The notes under the pieces: model-generated | The model's input: only the letters and a program-made list of their open reading frames with translations | The model's database searches: none | Told to the model about the DNA's origin: nothing | DNA from: Gaiellasilicea sp963730405 | Lineage (GTDB): Bacteria; Actinomycetota; Thermoleophilia; Gaiellales; Gaiellaceae | Direction of reading: 5' to 3' | Assembly: GCA_963730405.1 (NCBI GenBank) | Contig: CAVSRW010000013.1 | Location: 37,318-101,317, forward strand | Length of the DNA stretch: 64,000 nt | Part shown: positions 28,192 to 35,951 of the stretch, piece by piece | Layout of the letters: the number at the start of each line of letters is the position of its first letter | Position numbering within the stretch: the first letter of the stretch is position 1 | Made by a program: the position numbers and the translations under genes

Positions 28192-29235
28192 TCAGCTCGA
28201 GCGCGCGAGCTCCTCCATGTCGGCGGTGTAGCGGCCCGCGACCGCGGCGCTGTTACACCGAGCGCGGAGCGCGAGGAACGACTGGCCCGCCTCGACGTTG
28301 TCCGCCGACCCTCCCCACGCCTTCAGCGCAGGCGCCTGCAGCGCGCGGCCGTAGGAGAAGGACAGCACCCACGGCTGCGGGCCGCCGTTCGGTCCAGATA
28401 GTGAGTTGATCGCGTTCAGGTTCTGACTGGCCTGCTCGTCGGACTGCCCGCCGGAGAGGAAGACGATCCCGGGCACGGCCGCCGGCACGGTCTCGCGGAA
28501 GCAGCGGATCGTCCACTCCGCCACCTCTTCGGCGCTCGCCTGCGTCGGGCAGCCCTTGCCGGAGATGACCATGTTCGGCTTGAGCAGGATCCCCTCCAGG
28601 TCGACGCGCTGGTGGTAGAGCTCGTCGAAGGTCTTGTGCAGCGTCCGCTTGGTCGCGCGGTAGCACGTCTCGATGTCGTTGTCGGCATCCATCAGCACCT
28701 CGGGCTCGACGATCGGAACGAGACCCTGCTCCTGGCAGAGCGCCGCATAGCGTCCGAGCGCGTGCGCGTTCACCTGGATGCAGTACGCGGTCGGGATCCC
28801 CTCCCCGATCGTGATCACGGCGCGCCACTTCGCGAAGCGCGCCCCGAGACCCCGGTACTCCTCGAGCCGCTCGCGCAGGCCGTCGAGACCCTCGGTCACC
28901 TTCTCGCCGGGCGCGAACGCAAGGTCCTTGGCGCCCGTGTCGACCTTGATCCCGGGGATGATCCCCTTGTCGGCGAGCAGCTGCGCGAAGGGTGTCCCGT
29001 CGGCCGAGCTCTGCCGCAGCGTCTCGTCGTAGAGGATGACGCCGCTGACCGAGTCCTCGAGGCCCGGCGTCGTGAAGAGCATGTCGCGGTAGGCGCGCCG
29101 GTTTTCCTCCGTCGACTCGAGCGAGATCGAGTCGAAGCGCTTCTCGATCGTCCCCGAGCTCTCGTCGGCGGCGAGGATCCCCTTGTTGTCGGCCACGAGG
29201 GCCTTCGCGGTCTCATGGAGCTCATTGGCGCCCAT
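28192..29235 (-). CDS. class I fructose-bisphosphate aldolase
   Basis: A 347-residue protein similar to eukaryote-type class I aldolases. KALVADNKGILAADESSGTI at the N-terminus, FAKWRAVITIG, PIVEPEVLMD and LLKPNMVISG (Schiff-base Lys region), then GIVFLSGGQSDEQA are all family blocks. The enzyme splits fructose 1,6-bisphosphate into two triose phosphates without metal. Its start overlaps the stop of glpX by 14 bases, so the two are co-translated. With glpX it provides the gluconeogenic or sugar-phosphate direction. ATG 29235 with AGGAGA upstream. Confidence 0.93.
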   Translation of the reverse strand: MGANELHETAKALVADNKGILAADESSGTIEKRFDSISLESTEENRRAYRDMLFTTPGLEDSVSGVILYDETLRQSSADGTPFAQLLADKGIIPGIKVDTGAKDLAFAPGEKVTEGLDGLRERLEEYRGLGARFAKWRAVITIGEGIPTAYCIQVNAHALGRYAALCQEQGLVPIVEPEVLMDADNDIETCYRATKRTLHKTFDELYHQRVDLEGILLKPNMVISGKGCPTQASAEEVAEWTIRCFRETVPAAVPGIVFLSGGQSDEQASQNLNAINSLSGPNGGPQPWVLSFSYGRALQAPALKAWGGSADNVEAGQSFLALRARCNSAAVAGRYTADMEELARSS

Positions 29236-30220
29236 CGCGTTCTCCTTTCATCAGTCTGCGGACCTTGTCGGAAGGGTGGTAGGCGGCGATCCGCCGGACG
29301 GTGCCGGAGCGGGAGCGCATCACGATCGACTCCGTCTCGACGCCGGAGCCGCTGACCCGCACGCCGCGGAGGAGCGCGCCGCCGGTGACGCCGGTCGCGG
29401 CGACGAAGACGTCGTCGCCCGAGACGAGGTCGTCGGTCGTCAGCACGCGGTCGATGTCGTAGCCGGTGTCGATCAGCTTCTGCCGCTCCTCGTCGTTGCG
29501 GGGCCAGAGGCGGCCCTGGATCGCACCGCCCATGCACTTGATCGCGGCGGCGGAGATGACGCCCTCGGGCGTGCCCCCGACACCCATCAGCAAGTCGACG
29601 CCGGTGAAAGCCTGCGAGGCCGCGATCGACGGCGCGACATCGCCGTCGCGGATCAGGTTGACCCGCGCGCCCGACTCTCGGAGCTCCCGGATCAGGTCGT
29701 CGTGGCGGTCGCGCTCGAGCACGACGACCGTGACCTCGCTGACGTCGAGCCCCTTCGCCTTCGCGACCGCGCGGACGTTCTCGGTCGGCGTCGCGGTGAT
29801 GTCGATCGCACCGGCTGCCTCCGGCCCGACCGCGATCTTGTCCATGTAGAAGGCGGCGCCCGGGTCGAACATCGTCCCCCGCTCGGCGACCGCGATCACT
29901 GCGATCGCATTCGGCTGGCCCAGCGCCGTCAGGCGCGTCCCCTCGAGCGGGTCGACCGCGACGTCGACCGCCGGGCCGCTGCCGTCGCCGACCTCCTCGC
30001 CGTTGTAGAGCATGGGCGCTTCGTCCTTCTCCCCTTCGCCGATGACGACGGTGCCGTTCATCCGGACGGTGTCGAGCACGAGCCGCATCGCGTCGACCGC
30101 AGCGCCGTCCGCCTTCTCCTTCTCGCCGCGACCGACCCAGCCGGACGCCGCGAGCGCGGCGGCCTCGGTCACGCGAACGAGCTCGAGGGCGAGGTTGCGG
30201 TCGGGTGCTTCGGCGTTCAC
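29222..30220 (-). CDS. glpX: fructose-1,6-bisphosphatase class II
   Basis: A 332-residue GlpX protein. GTVVIGEGEKDEAPMLYNG and VDVAVDPLEGTRLTALGQPN are the metal-binding and phosphate motifs. FYMDKIAVGPEA and GVGGTPEGVISAAAIK follow. It removes the 1-phosphate from fructose 1,6-bisphosphate in gluconeogenesis and is Mn/Mg-dependent. GTG 30220 is preceded by TAGGAT on the minus strand (30234-30229) with eight bases between, giving a near-leaderless start. Divergent from the VOC gene and overlapping the aldolase gene downstream. Confidence 0.93.
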   Translation of the reverse strand: MNAEAPDRNLALELVRVTEAAALAASGWVGRGEKEKADGAAVDAMRLVLDTVRMNGTVVIGEGEKDEAPMLYNGEEVGDGSGPAVDVAVDPLEGTRLTALGQPNAIAVIAVAERGTMFDPGAAFYMDKIAVGPEAAGAIDITATPTENVRAVAKAKGLDVSEVTVVVLERDRHDDLIRELRESGARVNLIRDGDVAPSIAASQAFTGVDLLMGVGGTPEGVISAAAIKCMGGAIQGRLWPRNDEERQKLIDTGYDIDRVLTTDDLVSGDDVFVAATGVTGGALLRGVRVSGSGVETESIVMRSRSGTVRRIAAYHPSDKVRRLMKGERDGRQ

Positions 30221-30228
30221 GCGCGCGA

Positions 30229-30238
30229 ATCCTATGCT
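30229..30238. promoter_or_regulatory. overlapping divergent -10 boxes of glpX and the VOC gene
   Basis: ATCCTATGCT contains the complement of TAGGAT (minus strand, for glpX) and TATGCT (plus strand, for the VOC gene), sharing the central TA. RNA polymerase cannot occupy both at once, so the two genes should compete. Confidence 0.45.
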
Positions 30239-30273
30239 CGGAGGGCCACGCCCGACGCGACAAGGAGGCCCGG

Positions 30274-30690
30274 ATGGACTTCAAGCTCGAGCTCGTGCTG
30301 CTCCCGGTCACGGACGTCGACCGCGCCAAGCGGTTCTACGTCGAGACGTGCGGCTTCACGCTCGACGTCGACCATCAGCCGAACGACGACTTCCGTGTCG
30401 TCCAGGTCACCCCGCCGGGCTCAGCGTGCTCGTTCACGTTCGGGATCGGGATCACGGAGGCCGCTCCTGGGTCCTACCGCGGCACGCACCTCGTCGTCAC
30501 CGACATCGAGGCGGCGCGCGCCGAGCTCGTCGGACGCGGTGTCGAGGTGGCCGAGATCCGGCATATGGGACAGGACGGCTGGCAGCCCGGAGTCGACCCT
30601 GAGCACCGCGACTACTGGTCGTACGCCGACTTCAGCGACCCCGACGGCAACACCTGGGTGCTGCAGGAGTCGAACCGCTTCCCAGGCTGA
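30274..30690 (+). CDS. VOC (glyoxalase/bleomycin resistance-like) protein
   Basis: A 138-residue vicinal-oxygen-chelate protein with two beta-alpha-beta-beta-beta units. ELVLLPVTDVDRAKRFYVET opens the first and THLVVTDIEAARAELVGRGV the second. DYWSYADFSDPDGNTWVLQE holds the conserved metal-ligand Glu region near the C-terminus. Metal ligands are only partly conserved, so resistance or isomerase function cannot be told. ATG 30274 follows a strong AAGGAGG. Convergent with argS, 5 bases apart. Confidence 0.85.
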   Translation: MDFKLELVLLPVTDVDRAKRFYVETCGFTLDVDHQPNDDFRVVQVTPPGSACSFTFGIGITEAAPGSYRGTHLVVTDIEAARAELVGRGVEVAEIRHMGQDGWQPGVDPEHRDYWSYADFSDPDGNTWVLQESNRFPG

Positions 30691-30695
30691 GGTCG

Positions 30696-32207
30696 CTACA
30701 TCCGGTCGGGTGCCTCGACCCCGATCAGGTCGAGCGAGCGGGCGATCACCGACCTCGTCGCCGTGATCAGGCCGAGCCGGAACGCCTGGGAGTCCGAGCC
30801 GAGCACCTTGTGCTCGTGGTAGAAGCGGTGGAAGTCGTCCGCGACCCGGATCGCGTAGGTCGGGATCGCGTGCGGGCCGCGCCGCGCGGTCGCCTCGGCG
30901 ACGACAGCGGGGAACTCGGCGAGCCGCTTGACGAGGTCGCGCTCCTCTGCGGCAAGGTCGGCGGGAGGCTCGTGCGACGGAACGGCTTCCTCGGCGTTGC
31001 GGAGGATCCCCGCGATCCTGGCGTGGGCGTACTGGACGTAGAAGACGGGGTTCTTCGCCGTCTTCTCGGCGGCGAGATCGACGTCGATCTCGATCGTCTG
31101 GTCGGGCCCCCGCGAGACGAGGTACCAGCGCGCCGCGTCGACCCCGACTTCGTCGAGGAACTCGTCGAGCATCACGACGTCACCGCGACGCTTGGACATC
31201 TTCGCCGCCTCGCCACCCCTGCTCAGGTGGACGAGCTGGTAGAGCAGCACCTCGACGCGCTCCGGGTCGTAGCCGAGCATCCGTGCCACCGCGCCGTACC
31301 AGTTACGCGTGCCGTGGTGGTCGGCGCCGAGGACGTAGATCGCGCGGTCGTGGCCGCGGTCGAGCTTGTCGGCCAGATAGACGACGTCGGCGGCGCGATA
31401 GGTCGGCGTGCCGTTCTCGGAGCGGATCAGGACGCGGTCGTCATCGTCGCCGTACGCGGACGAGCGCGCCCAGACGGCGCCGTCCTTCTCGTAGGTGTCG
31501 AGGCGTGGGAGAAACTCGGGCAGCCGCTGCTCCAGCTCACTCTGCAACGCCCAGCTGTCGTAGTGGATCCGGAAGCGCTCGAGCGTGTGCTCGATCTGCG
31601 TCAGCATCAGCGGGACCGGGTCGCCGCGCAGCGCCGCCAGGTCGGCGATGTACGCACCGTGGTAGCCGTCCTCGGGCGGCTCCTCCCCTCGCCGGCGTGC
31701 CTCGACAGAGGCGCGGAAGCGTTCCATCTGCGCGCCGGCGTCGTTGTAGTAGTACTCCCGCTCGACCTCATGGCCCGCGAACTCGAGCAGGCGCGCAACC
31801 GAGTCGCCGTAGGCGCCGTTGCGCGCCGCAGAGACGACGATCGGGCCGGTCGGGTTCGCCGACACCAGCTCCACCTGCACACGCTCCTTGACCGCGCCCG
31901 AGCCGCCGCCGTACCCATCGCCGGCGGCGAGCAGCTCGGCGAGCGCGTCGCCGTACCAGTCGCGCGCAAGCCAGAGGTTGACGAAGCCGGGGCCGGCGAT
32001 CTCGGCGCGCTCGATCTGCGGCAACGCGGTCGCTTGCTCGGCGAGCTCCTCCGCGATCTCGCGGGGCGGCCGGCGCCGCGCGCCCGCAAGCCGCATCGCG
32101 GCGTTCGTCGCGTAGTCGCCGTGGGCCGCGTCATTCGGTCGCTCCAGCGCGATCTCCGTCCCCGCGACCTCGCCGAGCGCGGCCTCCAATGTCTCCAGCA
32201 CCGTCAC
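30696..32207 (-). CDS. argS: arginyl-tRNA synthetase with altered HIGH motif
   Basis: A 503-residue class I synthetase. The N-terminal tRNA-binding domain is short, SANPTGP leads into the ATP site, and the KMSKS loop is AAKMSKRRGD. The C-terminal anticodon-binding domain ends in RLGLITATRSVIARSLDLIG. Where most ArgS have HVGH, this reads IVVSAARNGAYGD, so both histidines of HIGH are replaced. The surrounding YGDSVARLLEFAGHEVEREYYYND is intact and there is no frame break. The protein charges tRNA-Arg; a tRNA-Arg(CCG) gene is in the same window. GTG 32207 lies six bases from TACAGT. Confidence 0.92.
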   Translation of the reverse strand: MTVLETLEAALGEVAGTEIALERPNDAAHGDYATNAAMRLAGARRRPPREIAEELAEQATALPQIERAEIAGPGFVNLWLARDWYGDALAELLAAGDGYGGGSGAVKERVQVELVSANPTGPIVVSAARNGAYGDSVARLLEFAGHEVEREYYYNDAGAQMERFRASVEARRRGEEPPEDGYHGAYIADLAALRGDPVPLMLTQIEHTLERFRIHYDSWALQSELEQRLPEFLPRLDTYEKDGAVWARSSAYGDDDDRVLIRSENGTPTYRAADVVYLADKLDRGHDRAIYVLGADHHGTRNWYGAVARMLGYDPERVEVLLYQLVHLSRGGEAAKMSKRRGDVVMLDEFLDEVGVDAARWYLVSRGPDQTIEIDVDLAAEKTAKNPVFYVQYAHARIAGILRNAEEAVPSHEPPADLAAEERDLVKRLAEFPAVVAEATARRGPHAIPTYAIRVADDFHRFYHEHKVLGSDSQAFRLGLITATRSVIARSLDLIGVEAPDRM

Positions 32208-32212
32208 GCCGT

Positions 32213-32219
32213 TACTGTA
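32213..32219. promoter_or_regulatory. shared palindromic -10 region of argS and the DUF3467 gene
   Basis: TACTGTA holds TACTGT for the plus strand (six bases before GTG 32225) and TACAGT for the minus strand (six bases before GTG 32207). The entire space between the two start codons is 17 bases, so both transcripts must be leaderless and their promoters mutually exclusive. Confidence 0.6.
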
Positions 32220-32224
32220 CGGGC

Positions 32225-32527
32225 GTGGACGAGGACGACTCCGGCCAGGAGCGCCAGCTCAACATCCAGATCGACGAGAAGCACCTCGCCGGCACCTACG
32301 CGAACTTCGCGAACATCTCCTTCTCCGAGTACGAGTTCACGATCACGTTCGCGCGGATCGACCACGAGGTGTCGGAGGGCGACGTGCCCGGCATCGTCGT
32401 CTCGCGGGTGAACATGTCGACGAAGTTCGCCAAGGAGCTGCTCGACGCGCTTCAGGACTCGTGGTCGAAGTACGCGACCGTGCGCGGGATCCAGGACTTG
32501 CCGGAAGCACCGCCGCGCAACTCGTAG
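32225..32527 (+). CDS. DUF3467 protein
   Basis: A 100-residue protein: LNIQIDEKHLAGTYANFANI, EFTITFARIDHE, VPGIVVSRVNMSTKFAKELL and DALQDSWSKYATVRGI are the conserved blocks of DUF3467, a small all-beta plus helix family widespread in bacteria. The role is unknown. GTG 32225 has TACTGT at six bases. It sits head to head with argS, and the phosphoesterase gene begins six bases after its stop, so these two are likely one transcript. Confidence 0.88.
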   Translation: MDEDDSGQERQLNIQIDEKHLAGTYANFANISFSEYEFTITFARIDHEVSEGDVPGIVVSRVNMSTKFAKELLDALQDSWSKYATVRGIQDLPEAPPRNS

Positions 32528-32533
32528 CGCTCG

Positions 32534-33259
32534 TTGCGGATCGCCGTCCTCTCCGACGTCCACGCGAACCTGCATGCGTTGGAGGCCGTGCTGGCCGAGG
32601 TCGACGCGGGCGGCTTCGACGCGCTCTGGTTTCTCGGCGACCTGGTCGGCTACGGCCCGCGCCCGAACGAGTGCGCCGCGCTGCTGCAGGAGCGCGCGGC
32701 CGTCTGCCTCGCCGGCAACCACGACCTGGTCGTGCTCGGCAAGATCTCGATCGCGGCGTTCGCGGGCGACGCGGCCGCCGCCGCCCGCTGGACGCAGACC
32801 GTGCTCGACGACGAGGTCCGGAGGTTTCTGGACGTGCTGGAGCCGCAGGCCGTCGCGCCCGGCGTGGAGCTCTTCCACGCCAGCCCGCGCGATCCGGTCT
32901 GGGAGTACGTGCTCTCCGACGACGCCGCGGCCGCGGCGTTCGCGCTCACCGAGGCGCCGCTCGTGCTCGTCGGCCACAGCCACGTCGCGCTCGAGCTCTC
33001 GGACGGCGACGACCTGCGCGGCGAGCCGGCGCCGGCGGGCACACAGCTCGAGCTCGGCCGGCTGCGGCGGCTCCTCAACCCCGGCTCGGTCGGCCAGCCG
33101 CGCGACGGCGATCCGCGCGCGGCCTGGCTCGAGATTGACATTGCGGCAGGCGGGGCAACCTTCCGCCGTACCGACTATCCGGTCGGGCAGACGCAGGACG
33201 AGATGCGCGAGCGGGGTCTTCCGGAAGCGCTCGCGGCGCGGCTCGCCTACGGCATCTAG
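32534..33259 (+). CDS. calcineurin-like metallophosphoesterase
   Basis: A 241-residue phosphoesterase. The two-metal site is complete: AVLSDVHANLHAL (D-x-H), WFLGDLVGYGPRPNEC (GD), CLAGNHDLVVLG (GNHD), ELFHASPRDPVWEY (H) and VGHSHVAL (GHxH). LLNPGSVGQPRDGDPRAAW closes the domain. This form with GYGPxPNE is the bacterial YfcE-like group that hydrolyses phosphodiesters or phosphomonoesters; substrate unknown. Start TTG 32534, shortly after DUF3467. Confidence 0.9.
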   Translation: MRIAVLSDVHANLHALEAVLAEVDAGGFDALWFLGDLVGYGPRPNECAALLQERAAVCLAGNHDLVVLGKISIAAFAGDAAAAARWTQTVLDDEVRRFLDVLEPQAVAPGVELFHASPRDPVWEYVLSDDAAAAAFALTEAPLVLVGHSHVALELSDGDDLRGEPAPAGTQLELGRLRRLLNPGSVGQPRDGDPRAAWLEIDIAAGGATFRRTDYPVGQTQDEMRERGLPEALAARLAYGI

Positions 33260-33283
33260 CCCGGCCCCGACCCGAGGAGCGGA

Positions 33284-33772
33284 ATGGCGGAACTGACGAA
33301 TCTCGAGACGAAGCTCGGCGAGGTGATCGGCCTCGCGATGGCCGCGCAGGCGGCGACCGAGCGGGTGGAGAAGCTGACGAAGGACTCGAAGCTGAAGAAG
33401 CAGCTGAAGACGATGCGCCAGGAGGCCGCGAAGGCGGAGAAGGACGGCACCGCCGTCGCCGCGAGCATGAACGGCAAGAAGGGCAAGATCCTCGCCGAGG
33501 CACGCTCGGTGAAGACCAAGGGCGCGAACATGATGAAGACGTACCTCGAGCGCGGCTCGGACGAGCTGGACGGCTACGAGTTCCTGACCATGGCCGAGGC
33601 CGGCGAGGTCGGGCACTGGGGCGTCCTCCAGGAGCTGAACAAGCAGGCGAGGCATCCCGGCGTGCGCGACCTGATCAAGGTCCAGCTGCCGATCCAGCGG
33701 CGTCACCTGAAGGACGTGATGGCGACGAGCCTTCAGCTGGCCGCGAAGGAGGACGCGAACGCGCCGGCGTAG
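33284..33772 (+). CDS. all-helical protein, possibly ferritin-like, unknown
   Basis: A 162-residue protein with no signal peptide and four long helices: LETKLGEVIGLAMAAQAATE, LKKQLKTMRQEAAKAEKD, EFLTMAEAGEVGHWGVLQEL and QLPIQRRHLKDVMATSLQLA. The Glu/His spacing in helices 3 and 4 (EFLTMAEAGEVGH and QRRHLKD) recalls a ferritin-like carboxylate site. The usual ExxH of helix 2 is missing, so I leave the function open. A clear RBS (GAGGAGCGG) precedes the ATG. The protein is lysine-rich in its first half and could bind nucleic acid. Confidence 0.65.
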   Translation: MAELTNLETKLGEVIGLAMAAQAATERVEKLTKDSKLKKQLKTMRQEAAKAEKDGTAVAASMNGKKGKILAEARSVKTKGANMMKTYLERGSDELDGYEFLTMAEAGEVGHWGVLQELNKQARHPGVRDLIKVQLPIQRRHLKDVMATSLQLAAKEDANAPA

Positions 33773-33793
33773 CGCGGTCGCTCGGGGCTGTGC

Positions 33794-33820
33794 GCTCCTC
33801 GCCGCCGGGCGGCGGGGAGC
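33794..33820. terminator. hairpin between convergent genes, bidirectional terminator
   Basis: GCTCCTCGCCGCC (33794-33806) pairs with GGCGGCGGGGAGC (33808-33820) with one G-U. It lies in the 67-base gap between the helical protein and the sigma factor gene, which converge here. Confidence 0.6.
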
Positions 33821-33839
33821 CCGGCCTCAGCGGCCGCGG

Positions 33840-34430
33840 CTAGACGAGCGCCGGCTCGGCCGGCTGCTCGCTGGTCGTGCCGAAGGTGATGCCTTCGCGG
33901 GCGAGCGCGATCTGCACTTCCTCGCGCGCCTTGTAGATCCGCCACTTGACCGTGGCGAGCGTGACCTCGAGCGAGTCGGCGATCTCGGTGTACGAGAGCC
34001 CGACGACGTCTCGGAGGAGGAGCGCCATCTTCAGGTCGACGCTGAGGTTCTCGACAGCGCGCCAGACGGCGTCGATCGCCTCGACGCGCTCGAAGGGGGC
34101 GTCGACGACCTCGAGCGGCGGGATGTCCTCGAGGTTGACGACCGCGCGGGGCCGACGCTCGAGCGCACGCAGCTCGTCGAGCACCCGGTTCTTCGTCACC
34201 TGGAAGAGCCAGGTCGTGAAACGGCAGCGAAGCGAGAAGTTCGGCAGGCCCTGATAGACGCGGATGAAGACTTCCTGCGTCAGATCCTCGGCGAGCGAGC
34301 GGTCCCCCACGAGCCGAAGCACGTAGTTGAAGACGGGAAGCTCGTACGCACGGACGATGAGCGAGAAGGCTCGCTCATCTCCTCGCTGGGCCTTCCGCAG
34401 GACGCCGAGATCAGGCTGGGGCAGCGACAA
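33840..34430 (-). CDS. ECF-like RNA polymerase sigma factor
   Basis: A 196-residue sigma factor with region 2 (AFSLIVRAYELPVFNYVLRL, LAEDLTQEVFIRVYQ, FTTWLFQVTKNRVLDELR) and region 4 (LLLRDVVGLSYTEIADSLEV, TVKWRIYKAREEVQ). An anti-sigma gene is not adjacent. The C-terminal tail (FGTTSEQPAEPALV) has no extra domain. The TTG start at 34430 is nine bases from a TATACT box. The gene follows gpmI on the same strand after 45 bases, so it could also be read through from the glycolytic operon. Confidence 0.9.
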   Translation of the reverse strand: MSLPQPDLGVLRKAQRGDERAFSLIVRAYELPVFNYVLRLVGDRSLAEDLTQEVFIRVYQGLPNFSLRCRFTTWLFQVTKNRVLDELRALERRPRAVVNLEDIPPLEVVDAPFERVEAIDAVWRAVENLSVDLKMALLLRDVVGLSYTEIADSLEVTLATVKWRIYKAREEVQIALAREGITFGTTSEQPAEPALV

Positions 34431-34439
34431 GTGGGCGGG

Positions 34440-34445
34440 AGTATA
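34440..34445 (-). promoter_or_regulatory. -10 box TATACT before the sigma factor gene
   Basis: TATACT on the minus strand lies nine bases before the TTG at 34430, with an AT-rich ACTTCA-like -35 region about 18 bases further up, inside an otherwise GC-rich region. It suggests a near-leaderless transcript of the sigma factor separate from gpmI. Confidence 0.5.
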
Positions 34446-34475
34446 GCGCCAGGAATGTAAGAATGAAGTTCGGGT

Positions 34476-35951
34476 TTATGCCGAACGGCACAACACCTCA
34501 CCGGTCAACTCGGACGGGACGTCCAGACCCAGGAGCCGCAGGGTCGTGGGGGCTAGATCGGAGAGTTGTCCGCTCTCCTTTAGCTCTACTTCACTCGATG
34601 TGAGTACGAGTGGAACGGGGTTCGTCGTGTGGGCGGTGTGCGGGCTGACGCCGTCCGCCTCGAGCATCTGCTCGGCGTTGCCGTGGTCGGCGGTGACGAG
34701 GCAGACGCCGCCGGCCGCGTGCGTCGCCTCGACGACGATGCCAAGGCACTCGTCGGTGACTTCGACGGCCGTCGTCACGGCCGGGATCGAGCCGGTGTGC
34801 CCGACCATGTCCGGGTTGGCGAAGTTGATCACCGCGAAGCGGTAGCCGCTGCCGATCTCCTCTGCGAAGCGCGCCGCTAGCTCGCGCGCCGACATCTCCG
34901 GCCTGTGGTCGTAGCTCGGGACGTCGCGCGGGCTCGGGACGAGAATCCGCTCCTCCCCGGGCCACGGCTGCTCGACGCCACCGTTGAAGAAGTAGGTCAC
35001 GTGCGCGTACTTCTCGGTCTCGGCGGTGTGCAGCTGTCGTGCGCCTGCGTTCGCAAGCACCTCGGCGAGCGTCTGCTCGACGACCTGCTCGCCGAGCGCG
35101 ACGGGCACGTCGAGCTCGTCCGAGTAGCGGGTCATCGTCGTCAGGTCGTATCCGCCTTCGACGAGCTTCTGGGCCAGCTGGCGGCCGCGGTCGGGGCGGA
35201 AGTTGAAGAGGATCGCGGCGTCGTCGCGGCCGAGGCGCGGCGCTCCGTCGAGGACGATCGGCAAGAGGAACTCGTCCGTCACCCCGGCCGCATAGCTTCG
35301 TTGCACGTCTTCCAACACGTTATGGCTAGAGGTGCCGACGCCGCGCATGATCGCGTCGAGCGCCTTCTGCGTCCGCTCCCAGCGCCGGTCGCGGTCCATC
35401 GCGTAGTAGCGGCCGACGACGGTCGCGAGCCGCTCGGCCGGCAGCTCGGCCAGGTCGGACACGGCCGACGTCGGTGACACGTCGCGGCCGTCGGTGAACG
35501 CGTGGATCCAGGTCCGGTCCTCCATACCCTTCCGGCGGGCCAGCTCGAGCAGCGCCTGGAGGTGGTCGAGGTGCGAGTGGACGCCTCCCTTCGAGACGAG
35601 GCCGAGCAGGTGGACGTCTCCCCCGCGCTCCCGCGCACGCTCGAACGCACCCACGAGGGCCGCGTTCTCGAAGAACGAGCCGTCCCGGATGGCCGCGTTC
35701 ACGCGCTGGAGGTCCTGGAAGAGGATCCGGCCGGAGCCGATCGTCAGGTGCCCGACCTCGGAGTTGCCCATCTGCCCCGGAGGCAGCCCGACCGCCTCGC
35801 CCGAGGCCGCGAGCGTCGTGTGCGGGTACTGCTGCCAGAGCCGGTCGAAGACGGGTGTCCGGGCACGCTCGACCGCGTTGCCGGGACCGGGCGGCGCGCA
35901 GCCCCAGCCGTCGAGGATGACGAGCGTTACGAGGTCGACGCGGCCCGGCAA
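34476..35951 (-). CDS. gpmI: 2,3-bisphosphoglycerate-independent phosphoglycerate mutase
   Basis: An alkaline-phosphatase-fold mutase of about 491 residues. LVILDGWG opens the protein, GQMGNSEVGHL holds the catalytic Ser, HAFTDGRDVSPTS and FNFRPDRGRQL follow, and FANPDMVGHTG and LVTADHGNAEQM supply the Mn ligands. It converts 3- to 2-phosphoglycerate. The only reasonable start is TTG 35951, which overlaps the end of tpiA by 25 bases. Last enzyme of the operon gap-pgk-tpiA-gpmI. Confidence 0.93.
   Translation of the reverse strand: MPGRVDLVTLVILDGWGCAPPGPGNAVERARTPVFDRLWQQYPHTTLAASGEAVGLPPGQMGNSEVGHLTIGSGRILFQDLQRVNAAIRDGSFFENAALVGAFERARERGGDVHLLGLVSKGGVHSHLDHLQALLELARRKGMEDRTWIHAFTDGRDVSPTSAVSDLAELPAERLATVVGRYYAMDRDRRWERTQKALDAIMRGVGTSSHNVLEDVQRSYAAGVTDEFLLPIVLDGAPRLGRDDAAILFNFRPDRGRQLAQKLVEGGYDLTTMTRYSDELDVPVALGEQVVEQTLAEVLANAGARQLHTAETEKYAHVTYFFNGGVEQPWPGEERILVPSPRDVPSYDHRPEMSARELAARFAEEIGSGYRFAVINFANPDMVGHTGSIPAVTTAVEVTDECLGIVVEATHAAGGVCLVTADHGNAEQMLEADGVSPHTAHTTNPVPLVLTSSEVELKESGQLSDLAPTTLRLLGLDVPSELTGEVLCRSA

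Noticed and set aside
26286..28409. Long plus-strand frame of arginine/proline-rich protein across two genes
   Set aside because: It is an alternative frame of the aminotransferase and hydrolase genes; only its piece at 26880-26900 matters as the likely original start of the hydrolase.
30696..32207. argS as a pseudogene because HIGH is missing
   Set aside because: The frame is intact over 503 codons with KMSK and both terminal domains; variant motif is the simpler reading.
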